From assembly GCF_010183535.1 (NCBI RefSeq), contig NC_071330.1, forward strand, positions 6,305,717 through 6,369,716: 64,000 nt of DNA, in the 5' to 3' direction. Position 1 is the stretch's first letter; each line of letters starts with the position of its first letter. Below the pieces are notes generated by a model. That model was not told where the DNA came from. It worked only from the letters and a program-made list of their open reading frames with translations, and ran no database searches. This document shows, one piece after another, positions 11,501 to 21,911 of this stretch. Source of the stretch: Caenorhabditis remanei (Eukaryota > Nematoda > Chromadorea > Rhabditida > Rhabditidae). The position numbers and the translations under genes are program-made.

Positions 11501-13347
11501 CGGCGTGGCGAATATGTAGCCACGTAAATTTCAACGTTGCAGTTGAGTTTTTCGGAACTTTTTTCACTTCCAATTACTTATTTCTCAATATTCACTTTTA
11601 GGAAACGTCTATCTTCTCTTCAAGGTAAATTATTACCTCATCCAAACGTTGATATACAAATCCAATCTCCTCTCGAGTGATATCAGGAATTGATTGAGCC
11701 ACTCGAACAGCTGCTTCCACTGTATCATGATCTGTAAAATAGAATTATTTTCAGATGATGTTCACAACAAAGTGCGCCATTCAAAACATTAGAAACGTGG
11801 CAATTGTTGGATCTGGTCTCATGGGTTCTGGAATCGCGCAAGTTTCAGCAAGCAGCGGACTCAATGTGGTTTTGTCCGATGTTAAACAAGATTCGCTGGA
11901 CAAAGCGATGAAATCAATTAACAAAAGCTTAACAAGAATTGCAAAGAAACAGAACGGAAGTGATAAGGTTGAAAAAATTGATTAAATGTGAATCATTTTT
12001 TAATTTAACTTGCAGGAAAAGGCAGATTATGTTACACTGACAATGTCTCGTATCAAAACCAGCACAAATGTTTCAACAGCAGTTACTGATGCCGATTTAG
12101 TTATCGAAGCAGCGATCGAAAATATCGAATTGAAGCGTGGTCTTTTCGCTCAAATCGAACAGTCGGCTAAGAAAGATGCCATTCTTACAACCAATACGTC
12201 TTCATTGTCTCTCGAGGATATTGCTAAGGGCCTCGATGATAAAACTCGGTTCGGTGGTCTTCATTTTTTCAATCCAGTCCCTGTTATGAAACTACTCGAG
12301 GTTATTCGCTCGGATCACACGTCTGATGAAACGTTTGCCACTCTAATCAAATATGGAACAGCAATCGGAAAAACTACAGTTGCCTGCAAAGACAGTCCAG
12401 GATTTATCGTGAATCGTTTGCTAATTCCGTATCTGTTCCAAGCTATCAAGATGTACGAGAGGGAGGATGCATCAATGACGGTATTAAGTGAATTATAATG
12501 TGTACGTACGAAAATTTTCTGTTTTTAGGACATTGATGCGGCGATGAAACTAGGAGCAAGTCATCCAATGGGACCTTTCGAGTTGGCTGATTACGTTGGT
12601 CTTGATACGTGTAAATTCATCATGGATGGGTGGGCAGCTAAGTACCCGGACAATCCAGCATTTGCAGCGAGTCCACTGCTCGATGCACTTGTTGCCGAGG
12701 GAAAACTCGGCAGAAAAACTAAGGAAGGGTTCTATTCGTACAAGAATACAAACAAACAATGATTATTTTCCGAATAAACTTGGTTTCTCTCAGTTTACAC
12801 AACTTACATTTCTCTTTCGTCTGAGATTCTTCTGCTTCCACTTTTTCTTCTTTGTGATTGGCAAATGACTTATCTCGAACACGATCCCACTGTAGTTTTA
12901 CAATACTATCAGAGGAAGCTCTGTAATTACTTTGCATGTCTCTGATATCTCAAACTAGAATCCTTACTTGACAGAATATCGAATCTTTCCAGTTTCAACA
13001 TCCAGGAGATGTAAAATTCCCTTATTTGTTGCTGCAGCAATAAACCGCCCATCTGGAGAGAAATGCATTGCTGTGACTGGACTGTCCGTTTTGCATTCTG
13101 TTCCTACAGCGGGAACCATGCTCACGTTTGTCTAAAATTTTAGTTCAAAGGTTTTTGAATTCACAGTTAGGCTTAGCACCTTCCAAATCATTTTCCACGA
13201 CGTTCTTTTGACCATAACGTCACCTGTTTTTGAGCCAAGAGCGATGAGATCTTTTTGTGGGCTGAAGCACATACTTGTCACTTTGAATGGCGTACGAAAA
13301 GTACGCCTGTTGTTCAGGATTTGCGTTTTAATTATAGAAAAATCCAT
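8586..13347 (-). CDS. emb-30: APC4, anaphase-promoting complex
   Basis: APC/C scaffold subunit 4 of the mitotic ubiquitin ligase. Twelve exons (minus): 13180-13347, 12968-13131, 12808-12920, 11637-11731, 10794-11464, 10377-10746, 10151-10335, 9659-10052, 9355-9612, 9190-9309, 9075-9146, 8586-9029; all phases agree and total 1017 residues, close to the nematode homologue. Residues 1 to about 150 form the APC4 WD40 region ([48 protein letters not shown]). Exons 5-6 (from residue 181) encode the long helical APC4 domain, and the C terminus is acidic ([11 protein letters not shown]). The start ATG follows TTTTCAG directly, a likely trans-splice site, and lies 324 bp from the upstream phosphatase gene on the same strand, so the two could be co-transcribed. 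Intron 3 (11732-12807) contains an entire plus-strand gene. The first donor (GTGCTA) is weak. Confidence 0.93.
11755..12762 (+). CDS. 3-hydroxyacyl-CoA dehydrogenase
   Basis: Fatty-acid beta-oxidation enzyme oxidising L-3-hydroxyacyl-CoA to 3-ketoacyl-CoA with NAD+. Exons 11755-11967, 12016-12480 and 12529-12762, 303 residues. The Rossmann motif GSGLMGSG is at residues 19-26; the catalytic His lies in GLHFFNPVP (His154), followed by the conserved Glu of LLEVI (Glu166), and [11 protein letters not shown] and [13 protein letters not shown] are typical of the C-terminal domain. Ends KEGFYSYK plus a short tail; AATAAA follows the stop. No long mitochondrial presequence is visible, so location is uncertain. 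TTTTCAG sits immediately before the tandem ATGATG start. The first donor (GTTGAA) is atypical but the phase and family alignment require it. The gene lies wholly within intron 3 of emb-30 on the opposite strand. Orthologue of C. elegans F54C8.1 by my recollection. Confidence 0.93.
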
Positions 13348-13671
13348 CTGAAAATAGGAAGTCTTGACATTAATCAGCTGCTGATTTGAGAAGTGAAGAT
13401 TTGTAGCCGGAGCAGGTATCAATATTCAGGCTCCTAGAAATTTCAAGAACAAAACCAGATGGAATTATCACAAAGTTCATAAAAATTGAATATTATTTTT
13501 GTCAAAAAAAAACATCATGCGTAAGGTAGTCTTAATCGCATGGTTAAAGATAATTGAGGTGAATACATTGAAGATCAAAAAAGTTGAACGGGAGGAGAAC
13601 ATTGTGGAGACAAAAATTATTGAGCAAAATGAATTACAAAGTCTAAAAAAATGTTGAAATTTGATCATTGG
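13348..13671. other. intercistronic gap, minus-strand pair
   Basis: 324 bp between the phosphatase stop (13672) and the emb-30 start (13347), both minus. No ORF. It ends in CTATTTTCAG on the minus strand right at the emb-30 ATG. The spacing is compatible with a nematode operon using SL-type trans-splicing, but I see no clear minus-strand AATAAA, so independent promoters are equally possible. Confidence 0.45.
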
Positions 13672-15270
13672 TTACAGATCGCGAGCGTTTCCATGAGTCA
13701 GGGCGATCTCTTCACGCATTGCTTGGATTTCGTGGAACCTTCCTCGTGCCATCACTTTCATGCAATTTTGCATTCGATTTCTTCGAGCACGACGCTTTGA
13801 CGAAGCGGACTGACCCTTCCCAGGCTCTGGCTCAGCTTCTTCCTCGTTTTCTTCATACTCTTCTTCTTCGTACTCTTCCTCGTCTAATGGCGTACCGTCC
13901 GTTGCGGAATTATCCGGTGGAGTACTATTAGTTACCGGTTGATTGAGCTGTGCATACTTTGATCGCTGAAAGAAAAGATTGTAACGTCAAACCATGATGC
14001 TGCTGAACAAACCTTAATAGCGAATCCCCAATGTTGTTGCGGTTGGGAAGGTTCAGCAGTTTGAGGTCCGGTTGGAGAATGTTGGTATCCTGTTCCGGAG
14101 ACGCTAGCACTTTGCTGTCCGAGTTCGCCTAGAATGGCATTAATCATATGGACCTCATTTATCGCACTGTTGTTTTCTTCTTCTTGATGCTTCCTCTTGT
14201 TCTTCTTCTTTTTCCTCCTTTCAGAAGAGTCCGAATCAGAATCAGCTCGCTGCTTTGTTCTTGAATCTTTAGCAGCCTTATGCAAAGCCATCACGTATGA
14301 TCCTTTTTCAATGGAGTATCCTCTGGCTTGCTCAAATGCATCGATTGCCTCATGAGAACTCCACCCAAGTCTTTCGATTAGGAAACGACAGATCAAGTAG
14401 CCACATCGATTAATTCCATTTGTACAATGTACACCAATCAACGCATCTGGGTCCTCACACTTGTCGATGTATTCCTGTATGGCTTGATTGAAAGATTCAA
14501 CACAATCGTCTCTTTCGATGAATCTGGAAAGATTGTTTTAGCTTTTAAATATGAGAAATTGAGACATACCCTCTTCCAGGGCAATTGACCTTCTCGTATT
14601 GAATACATAATCCAGTGATATCTTCTTTGTCATAGTATCTGTCAGTGTCCGTTAAATCAACCACCAATCCGAGATGCTGTCCTCGTTCAGATAGCTGAAA
14701 TAATGAATGCTCATTACAAGAACAACCTAGAAAAAGAAATCCTCACCTGTCTGAAAAGATCATTTGTAGTAAATCTCTGATCTTTGAAGATCTTTGTTGA
14801 TAACTGACTGTTGATAGGTGTTTTGAATACAATGAATCGAGTGCGTGGAATGACATCTCCGAGTGGTTGAAACTTGTGCCAGCTGAAAAGAGCAGCATGA
14901 AAATGAAGATGAAACACATGGAAAAAATACAAGTTTTAATAGATCTAACTGAAATCGTGTAGGGCAGCGACTGCAGTGGTTTTTTTGAAATTTTGCATTC
15001 AAACTGCACTCTCAACCGCCTACAAACACGCATGTTTCTAGTTTTGGTATTTAAGACGATACGAAGGAATGAAGGCGGTAGTGAAACGGAGAATCAATGC
15101 AATGACCACAAATGTTATCGAAAATTCAAAAATATCAAATCCAAACAGCGTTCGTGGAGTCCAAAAGAACCGACATACAGCCGAAGCGGTTCTCCAAAAA
15201 AAAACTGCGAACAATAAAAAAATAAATGAAATCCTCACTCTTTAGGGACTACTCTGCACACGCGCACCAT
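13672..15270 (-). CDS. PIR-1-like RNA 5'-phosphatase
   Basis: Cysteine-phosphatase of the mRNA-capping triphosphatase/PIR-1 (DUSP11) group, which removes 5' phosphates from RNA. Exons (minus) 15239-15270, 14747-14882, 14570-14694, 14013-14523, 13672-13965; 365 residues. The tiny first exon (10 codons plus 2 bases) was placed because it restores the family N terminus VPKDWHKFQPLGDVIPRTRF. Then LGLVVDLTDTDRYYDKEDI and the active site HCTNGINRCGY with Cys-X5-Arg intact, followed by the helix CRFLIERLGWSSHEAIDAF. The second half is a low-complexity tail: a basic RRKKKKNKRKH block, a Gln/Pro-rich stretch, then EEEEYEENEEEAEPEP. The tail suggests nuclear location (inference). Orthologue of C. elegans F54C8.4 as I remember it. 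Confidence 0.9.
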
Positions 15271-16023
15271 TTTTACTCAAAAAGGCAAAACGAAACAAAA
15301 AGGATGGTGGGGCAGGTACGCGTGAGGAATAGTCAAGTAGAAATTGCCAAATATTGTCGTCCAGGATTTGAATTTCGATGAAAGGCGTCGGGCAATGGCT
15401 TCAGAAGATGTGGTACAACGTCGTTGACTTTTCTTTTGAAGCGACCACAAATCAATAAATTTTGTGTCGCAGAAAAGTGGCGAGTTGCGACAGAGGGGCA
15501 GCAGTCGCTCGCGAATCGATCGCCGACGGTTGAGAGAGTACGAGGCAGAGAAATTACTTGGCCGTCTGCCAAGTGTCGTGGTGAGATATCGGTGCGTGGG
15601 AAATTCTGTGCGCCTTTAAAGTGGGAAACGAAAAATGCGCGGCAACTCCAAAAAAAACTTTTCATTTTTTCTGTGCATCGAGAATTTTTAAAAGTAAATA
15701 GTAACTAGAAAGGTTTGAATATTCAATGTTTATTTTTCAAAATTTCAATAAGATATATACAATTTATACGAGTTCGGTCTGTAGTCAAGTGAGAATCAAT
15801 GTTTGATGATTTAAGAAAATCCCTGAAGAATCAGAAACTGAAAGATTAATGGGGAGGAATACACATGTTAGGAGCTGTGAAGGTGGCATGCAGGGATAAT
15901 TGAACTTCAGGAAACGCGGAAAAATAACTACATACAGACGACTTGGAAATTATGATTTAGTGTATGAAGGCTAGACGAAGGAAAAAATAATAAAAGTTAA
16001 CTAAAATGTACATTTGAAAACTA
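15271..16023. other. intergenic, GC-richer patch
   Basis: Promoter side of the phosphatase gene and 3' region of the membrane-protein gene. TTTATT at 15729-15734 is a good minus-strand AATAAA for the latter. The part at about 15380-15630 is GC-richer than its surroundings and carries a 94-codon plus-strand frame (15424-15708) lacking homology, splice signals or bias; I regard it as repeat-derived or promoter sequence. Confidence 0.5.
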
Positions 16024-18383
16024 TTACCAAACATTAGGATCAGCGTGATGAGGATCTAGATAATCATGAATGGAAGTGAAAACACCAGCGATGGCGCCGG
16101 CTACGGTTGCGATAGAAGAGAAGAATAAATGGACTATTTGATGGAAGAATTGAACGATGAAGTGGATAAGATGGCCAATGTTTTCACCGACGTTCTCTCC
16201 AAGCTCGTGGAATCCGAAGAAGATCTAAAATAGTTTTATTTTATTTTGATACACATTTATTTTATTTTTGATACACACAATCACTAACATTCTCGGACAA
16301 TCCATGCCAAATTGCTGTGAAAAGTGTTCCAAAAACTGAGAAACCTCTCGAAATGGTGCGGAAAAACTCAGCGAGATCTGAAAAAGAGGATCATTTTGAG
16401 ACATTTTGAGAAAGATTGAGACAAAATCTACATACTCAAGAAGATTTCATCAATCAGTCCGCTCATAACTCTTGGCAATTCCTCCGAAAAAACGAATGGT
16501 TCCGGTTCGCAGATTGCATTGAAAATAGGGTGGAATGGTCCGGAGAAATATCTGAATTTTCAAATGTTGGCGAAATATTTTAGACTATAGATTACCTGCA
16601 GAAGAAAGATGGTTCATTGTGAACCCCATGGCTCAACAATTTCACGAAAGAAATGAAAGTGATTGCAAACAAAAAGATGGCAAAGGCAAGGAGGAAAGCA
16701 GGTGCATATTGTCTGAAACGTTTTCTCGATGAACATTTGTTTTTTCCAAGAGTTCTTACAAGAATTCCGAGCGGATAGTTGCATGAAGAGATGGATCCAG
16801 AAGTCGATCAACCACTTGTTGGTATTTTGCTTTCACAGTTTCATAATAAGGCTTCACGAAGTTTTCGACTTTCTTACACATTGTGCATCCAGCTGGCTGT
16901 TGTTCTGGATCATCTGGCTTGACTTCATCTTCATTTGGAGTCAGAATTTCTACTTCTTGGATGACGACAGAACTGGATGGTACTGGTTCAGGTTCTACAG
17001 CTGCAGCAGTGACGGTTACCTCTTTCGTGACTTCCTGAAAAATAATGAAAGTTTGAAATGGGGATAACTTTGAAAAGTAACAAAAACAAAAGTTTTGACC
17101 AACCTGAATGGTGACAGTCGGGATGAGAACCATGGCTGGAGTTGGTTGTGGTTGCTCTTCACTGCTCGTCGAAACTGAAACATCTCACATGAGTTCTTCA
17201 TCTTTTCTTCTTTTTTCTTTTTTTTCTATTTACAATTGAGAGAGACACCGCGCATTGGCAATTGTCAAACAACCGCACACACAATTTCGCAGGTTTTCTA
17301 TTCAATTTCTTTGAACGAAGTTATATTTTTTGAAACAACAAAAGAAAAGGTAAAACAGAAGAAAAAATGAGAGAAGAATATGAAACCGAAGAGCAGAAGG
17401 AAGAAGAAGAAAGAAGAAGAAAAGAGAATTGGCACGATGCCAGAATAAGCCGAGAATGAGGAAATAGTATTAGAAGTGGGGAGAGTGAGAAGAGAAGCTC
17501 AGAACGTGTTAGATGATGACGTAGATAGAAGAGAAATGCCTTCTGGATGGATGGATGAGCTGCTGTGGGACCTAGATTGATGAAGCTAGGCGATGGTTAT
17601 CAACACTCAGGGATTTTTGTTGCCTTCTGTTGAGCGGATTATAAGAAAATGAATAATATCAATAACTTATTTCTTTCACTACTTTCAAAAACAATTTTCA
17701 ATATTCCAAGGTTCCAGTGAATTTATTATTTGTGTTTTTCGAAGATGTCTAGAAAGCAAAATAAATTTAGATGAAGGTTCAGAAGATACTAGAGACTGTG
17801 AAATATTTTAGAATTATTGAAGATCAAGGCTACTAAATTCGAGTAGAAGTATCGAAAATCACATTTACTCTGTGCATATTGCAACCAACTAGATTAACAG
17901 GAAAAATATAATTCTGATTGTGAAGAAAACAAATAAGAAGGACTTAGAGAAGTACATATAATTATATCTTCGAACGTTTTATTGAGTCTTTTGCAATGTA
18001 TTCGTGATGGTCGTTTATCTGTTCGGCAAATAATAGCCTCCAAGCTCCAGAACGTGCTCAACCTAATTCACGCGGAAGGTTTGAGTTTTTGGAGAAGATT
18101 TTATTTCTCGATTTGATTTTTACAAACAGTCCATAATTCTTGAAAAAGTTGAACAAAGCCAAAGTTGGGAAAAAAGAAAAACCCAATGATGGATACTGTA
18201 GTTTCTGGTTATCTAAGTCAGCATTTTTAAAGTTTTTGACAAATGCCATGTTTAAAAATATCTAGTTTAAATTTTAGATTTTTTACATGCTTCTTTCCCT
18301 ATTCACTCACCAATTGCTGCCTTCTTTGACTTCTTGTCTTGCTGATTTCTACTACGAAAAACAGATGTCAAATTGGAAACCAT
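16024..18383 (-). CDS. uncharacterised membrane protein
   Basis: Seven exons (minus): 18311-18383, 17104-17174, 16760-17034, 16596-16712, 16436-16551, 16289-16377, 16024-16224; phases agree, 313 residues. Layout: basic N terminus ([13 protein letters not shown]), an acidic/Pro-rich linker to about residue 110 with one CTMCKK motif, a helix, then a strong transmembrane segment at about residues 142-167 ([19 protein letters not shown]), a Cys-containing loop, and a C-terminal third of amphipathic, His- and Phe-rich helices ([20 protein letters not shown]) with a Gly/Ala stretch. I do not recognise a named domain. Start chosen because TTTATTTCAG precedes it by one base. Intron 1 (17175-18310) is 1136 bp with no exon seen. 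The minus-strand polyadenylation signal is at 15729-15734. Function unknown; an organelle or envelope membrane protein is only a guess. Confidence 0.82.
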
Positions 18384-18961
18384 GCTGAAATAAAATCATG
18401 CGTTAGATTAGGAAACAGAAAAGAGTTGGAAATGCCGGAAGAAGACACGAAACATTTGTTAATAATGTAAAAGGTAAAATAATCTGTTTGCCCGATTATG
18501 ATTATGCGAAAAAAGACGGGGGGAAGAGCTCAAGAATGTTGCCGGATGGGTTAAGAAGATAATGTAAATATTTAGACGAGAGATGAATTGTTTCTGATAT
18601 TTCCGGGAAGAAGAAGAAGATGAACGAATGAACCTCCAATTGACAGCTGAACAAGAAATCCGAGAGGAACCCCCACGGGAAGGACCCCCTTCTGCCTGCT
18701 TTACACACACAATTCGCGCACCTGACAGAAGTGGCGGTGAATGGAAATTGTAATAAAGGAAACAACATGAATTGAAGGGAATTAGAGAATCGTGGGAAAT
18801 GGTAATTATAAAGTAAATGGGAGGAAATGGGATGATGGAAGGTTTGAAATTAAGGTAAGAGGGAGATAACGGAAAAGTTTCGAAAGTATGGAATTGTGTT
18901 TTCAGTATAAAATTTTGGTATGGAAACTTGTACTTTCATGATTTTTGAGAGTCAGAAATCT
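18384..18961. other. upstream region, no gene
   Basis: Region upstream of the membrane-protein gene, up to the truncated 5' end of the retrotransposon. It contains short purine-rich tracts. No coding signal seen on either strand. Confidence 0.5.
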
Positions 18962-18968
18962 TACGAAA

Positions 18969-21663
18969 ATAAGCAATGCGTTTGACAAAGTACCGCACAA
19001 CAAATTATTGACCAAACTCGAAGGATATGGTGTTCAAGGAAACCTTCTTCGTTGGTTATCTACGTTTCTGACTAATCGTATTCAGGTAATTTCTCTAAAT
19101 GGAAGTTATTCGAAACCTATGGATGTAATTAGTGGAGTACCACAAGGCTCTGTCCTTGGTCCTCTTCTCTTCCTCCTATACATCAACGATACAGTGCGCG
19201 TCATAAAGATAGCCCCCCTTGCGATTATGTCAGATCTGGCTCAGCCGTAGGTTTTTATGAAAAATGGGTAACAGCATTCGATTCCTCGGGCGAAATAACC
19301 CCTGGGCGCAAAGTTTCATGAATCTCCTACAAAAACTACGGGTACACCATCGAAAACTTGAAAAATAGGCCGCGTCATAAAGATAGCCCCCCTTGAGAAT
19401 TTTTAATTTCTCCATGATTTTTTTCCGTTTTTTCACTAAAAAACGTTTTCAATCGATAAAATTCGCATTTTTATCAGCGTTATCTTATTTTTTTCCACAC
19501 TTTTACAGCAAAAATTCTACTTTGAAGAGCCAGGTTATGCTAAAAAGTCCAAAAATCGGGGTTTTTGAGGAAAACTATCGTAATTCGCATTTCAAATAGA
19601 GGGAGCAATATTTTTGCACGGTATTTTACTTTTTTCGGTACTTGTCTAATAATTTCATCATACTTTTGGCTGAAAAAAGCGGCTCTGAATGCTCAGAGGC
19701 CATCCCAATGTGAAGGAAATTCACTTTGGAAGATGGTTTTGAGCTTCTTCAAGATGAACAACGTCTGAGAATCTGTTTTTATGGTATAGTTTTTGAAAGA
19801 AATAGTAGAATCAAGTCTCATGTTATTACCAAGACATAGCTGAACTACTTCGACCAATTAGTAACAAGTACTAGTCCTTCAAATCATGATCCAGTGTCCT
19901 AAATCTTTGTTCACTAGTAAAACACTGGATATCGTGAGTTTAACGATGAGTAGACAACTTTTTGAAAAGAAACTACAATCATTGTTTTTGTTTCAAGGTT
20001 TTTCACTCATTTCGAATAATTTTAAATCTTTTAAACTTACTATTGATTCGAGAACACAATATTCCTTTGTGAAAATAACTTGACCATGATTTCTACTGCT
20101 AGTACTTATCTGTAACCTGGTAAGGTCTCTTAGAAATGTCTTAGTGACATAACAAAAGTTTATTTAAATTATTCTCAAAAAGATTCCACTTCAAAAACAG
20201 ATTCTCAGACGTTGTTCATCTTGAAGAAGCTCAAAACCATCCTCCTAAGTGAATTTCCTTCACATTGGGATGGCCTCTGAGCATTCAGAGCCGCTTTTTT
20301 CAGCCAAAAGTATGATGAAATTATTAGACAAGTACCGAAAAAAGTAAAATACCGTGCAAAAATATTGCTCCCTCTATTTGAAATGCGAATTACGATCGTT
20401 TTCCTCAAAAATCCCGATTTTTGGACTTTTTAACATAAACTGGCTCTTCAAAGTAGAATTTTTGCTGTAAAAGTATGGAGAAAATAAGGTAACGCTGATA
20501 AAACTGCGAATTTTATTGATTGAGAAAGTTTCTTAGTAAAAAAACGGTAAAAAAGCATAGAGAAATTGAAAATTCTCAAGGGGGGCTATCTTTATGACGC
20601 GGCCTATTTTTCAAGTTTCCGATGGTGTACCCGTAGTTTTTGTAGGAGATTCATGAAACTTTGCGCCCAGGGGTTATTTCGCCCGAGGAATCGAATGCTG
20701 TTACCCATTTTTCATAAAAACTTACGGCTGAGCCAGATCCTACATAATCGCAAGGGGGGCTATCTTTATGACGCGCACTGTATTAGTGACAACGTGGAAT
20801 CCAATATATTAATGTTCGCGGATGATCTAAAACTCTTCTCTCCGCATGCCAATTTATTGCAGAATGATTTAGCTATTATATCCGATTGGTGCTCCCAGTG
20901 GCAAATGACAGTCGCACCAAACAAATGTGAAGTTATTGCGTTCAGACTCTCGACACGCAACCTTAAAAGCAAATCTTCCCCGGATTTCCATATTTCGGGT
21001 TTGAAACTCCCTTTTGTCAGGCATATTCGAGATCTGGGAATATTCTTTTCGGACGACCTTTCATTTACACATCATGTCAATATAATTCTAAGGAGATCTC
21101 AATTCAGAGTGAATATGCTTTTCAATATTCTCAAGAATTCGACTATGGAAGTGTTTATTAGATGTTATACTATATATATTCGACCTATCCTGGAGTATGG
21201 ATGTACCATATTCTCGCCTTATCTCAAACTTCACATTCGGAAGATTGAATCTATTCAGAAGTCATTTGTTCATCGAATTTTCAAAAAGTTTGGAATAGAA
21301 TATAAATCCTATTTCAATGCTCTGGATATATGTGGACTGGACTCTCTGGAGCTCAGAAGATTAGTTTTCGATTTAGTATTCATATATAAATCAATTATCA
21401 GCAGAGAGATCTATTGTGCAAATGCCTTATTTACAATTATTCCGTCTGTTAAATCTCTAAGAAGACACCCATTTTATTTGCGTTGTAATATCAAAAATAG
21501 TAACAAATCCAGCTCCCAGTTCTTGACCAACCGTACTTTAAACTGTTGGAATTCTCTACCCGTTTCTTCTTTCCCGGTTAAATCCTCCTCCCTTTCTTTT
21601 AAAACTAACTTGAAACATGTTGATTTGTCTAAGTACCTAACTCTTTCTCCCCTCAACTATTAA
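18969..21663 (+). pseudogene. reverse transcriptase, split by insertion
   Basis: Left part 18969-19191 encodes AFDKVPHNKLLTKL... through the motif B signature GVPQGSVLGPLLF and LLYIND. The right part, from 20783, begins with ISDNVESN-type coding and contains motif C, FADDLKLFS (20815-20841), then the thumb (HIRDLGIFFSDDL) and a C-terminal NRTLNCWNSLP region characteristic of these elements, stopping at 21661-21663. The two parts fit in frame at the TA target site, and the right part has no internal stop over about 290 codons, so the copy was young when it was split. Non-functional: missing the N-terminal half (including any endonuclease) and part of motif A. It is not a virus and carries no envelope or gag. 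Confidence 0.85.
19192..20780. mobile_element. Tc1-like foldback element
   Basis: A 1589 bp element flanked by TA on both sides (19190-19191 and 20781-20782), beginning CAGTGCGCGTCATAAAG and ending in its inverse complement. Arms are nearly identical inverted repeats of about 589 bp (19192-19780 and 20193-20780) around a 412 bp unique loop. No transposase frame, so non-autonomous. TA duplication, the CAGT start and the AAAGATA at bases 14-20 resemble the Tc1 terminal repeat as I remember it, pointing to the Tc1/mariner superfamily. Within each arm the terminal word CGCGTCATAAAGATAGCCCC recurs about 175 bp further in (19371-19390 and its mirror at about 20581-20601). The same 67-codon frame appears in both arms only because the arms mirror each other. 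Confidence 0.88.
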
Positions 21664-21885
21664 TGTTTCTACTTGTCTCCCCCTCCCTCTCTCGCTTTTG
21701 ACCTATTCACGAGGTAGCAAAAAAAGGGCAAAACTATTTTTCTTTTCTTACTACTTCCAAAAGGAAAAATAGTTTTTTACCTTCCTAATTTTGCGTCCTC
21801 CAGAATAGGCCCATCAAATAATTCTTTATCGTATTGTAATCCACTTCGGTTGTATCAGTGGCTCCTTGCCCTTCATATCGAATTA

Positions 21886-21911
21886 AAATAAATAAATAAA
21901 TAAATAAATAA
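21886..21911 (+). repeat. AAAT-repeat 3' tail
   Basis: Perfect run of the four-base unit AAAT at the 3' end of the retrotransposon, preceded by a conserved-looking TTGTATCAGTGG word at 21850-21861 that probably belongs to the 3' hairpin recognised by the reverse transcriptase. Confidence 0.85.

Larger units (their letters stand above)
18962..21911 (+). mobile_element. 5'-truncated non-LTR retrotransposon
   Basis: About 1.36 kb of retrotransposon after subtracting the 1589 bp insertion at 19192-20780. It encodes the C-terminal part of a reverse transcriptase of the Jockey/CR1-like type and ends in a 3' tail of AAAT repeats at 21886-21911, both hallmarks of target-primed insertion. The 5' end falls inside RT motif A: the AFDKVPH part is present but the preceding catalytic-Asp segment is lost, so the copy was dead on arrival. 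No long terminal repeats. Target duplication was not resolvable by eye. The exact 5' boundary is uncertain by tens of bases. Confidence 0.85.

Noticed and set aside
12954..12967. Very short (26 bp) emb-30 intron ending at GATATCAG
   Set aside because: Too short for a nematode intron and out of frame; the next acceptor (TTACAG, exon end 12920) gives 47 bp and the conserved [10 protein letters not shown].
15424..15708. 94-codon plus-strand frame
   Set aside because: No splice sites, homology or bias; overlaps a GC-richer promoter or repeat patch.
19565..20408. Identical 67-codon frames on opposite strands as a repeated gene
   Set aside because: They are the two mirror-image arms of the foldback element; no start context or bias.
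20566..20782. N terminus of the 365-codon frame at 20566-21663 as real protein
   Set aside because: The first 72 codons are foldback-arm sequence read by accident into the interrupted RT.
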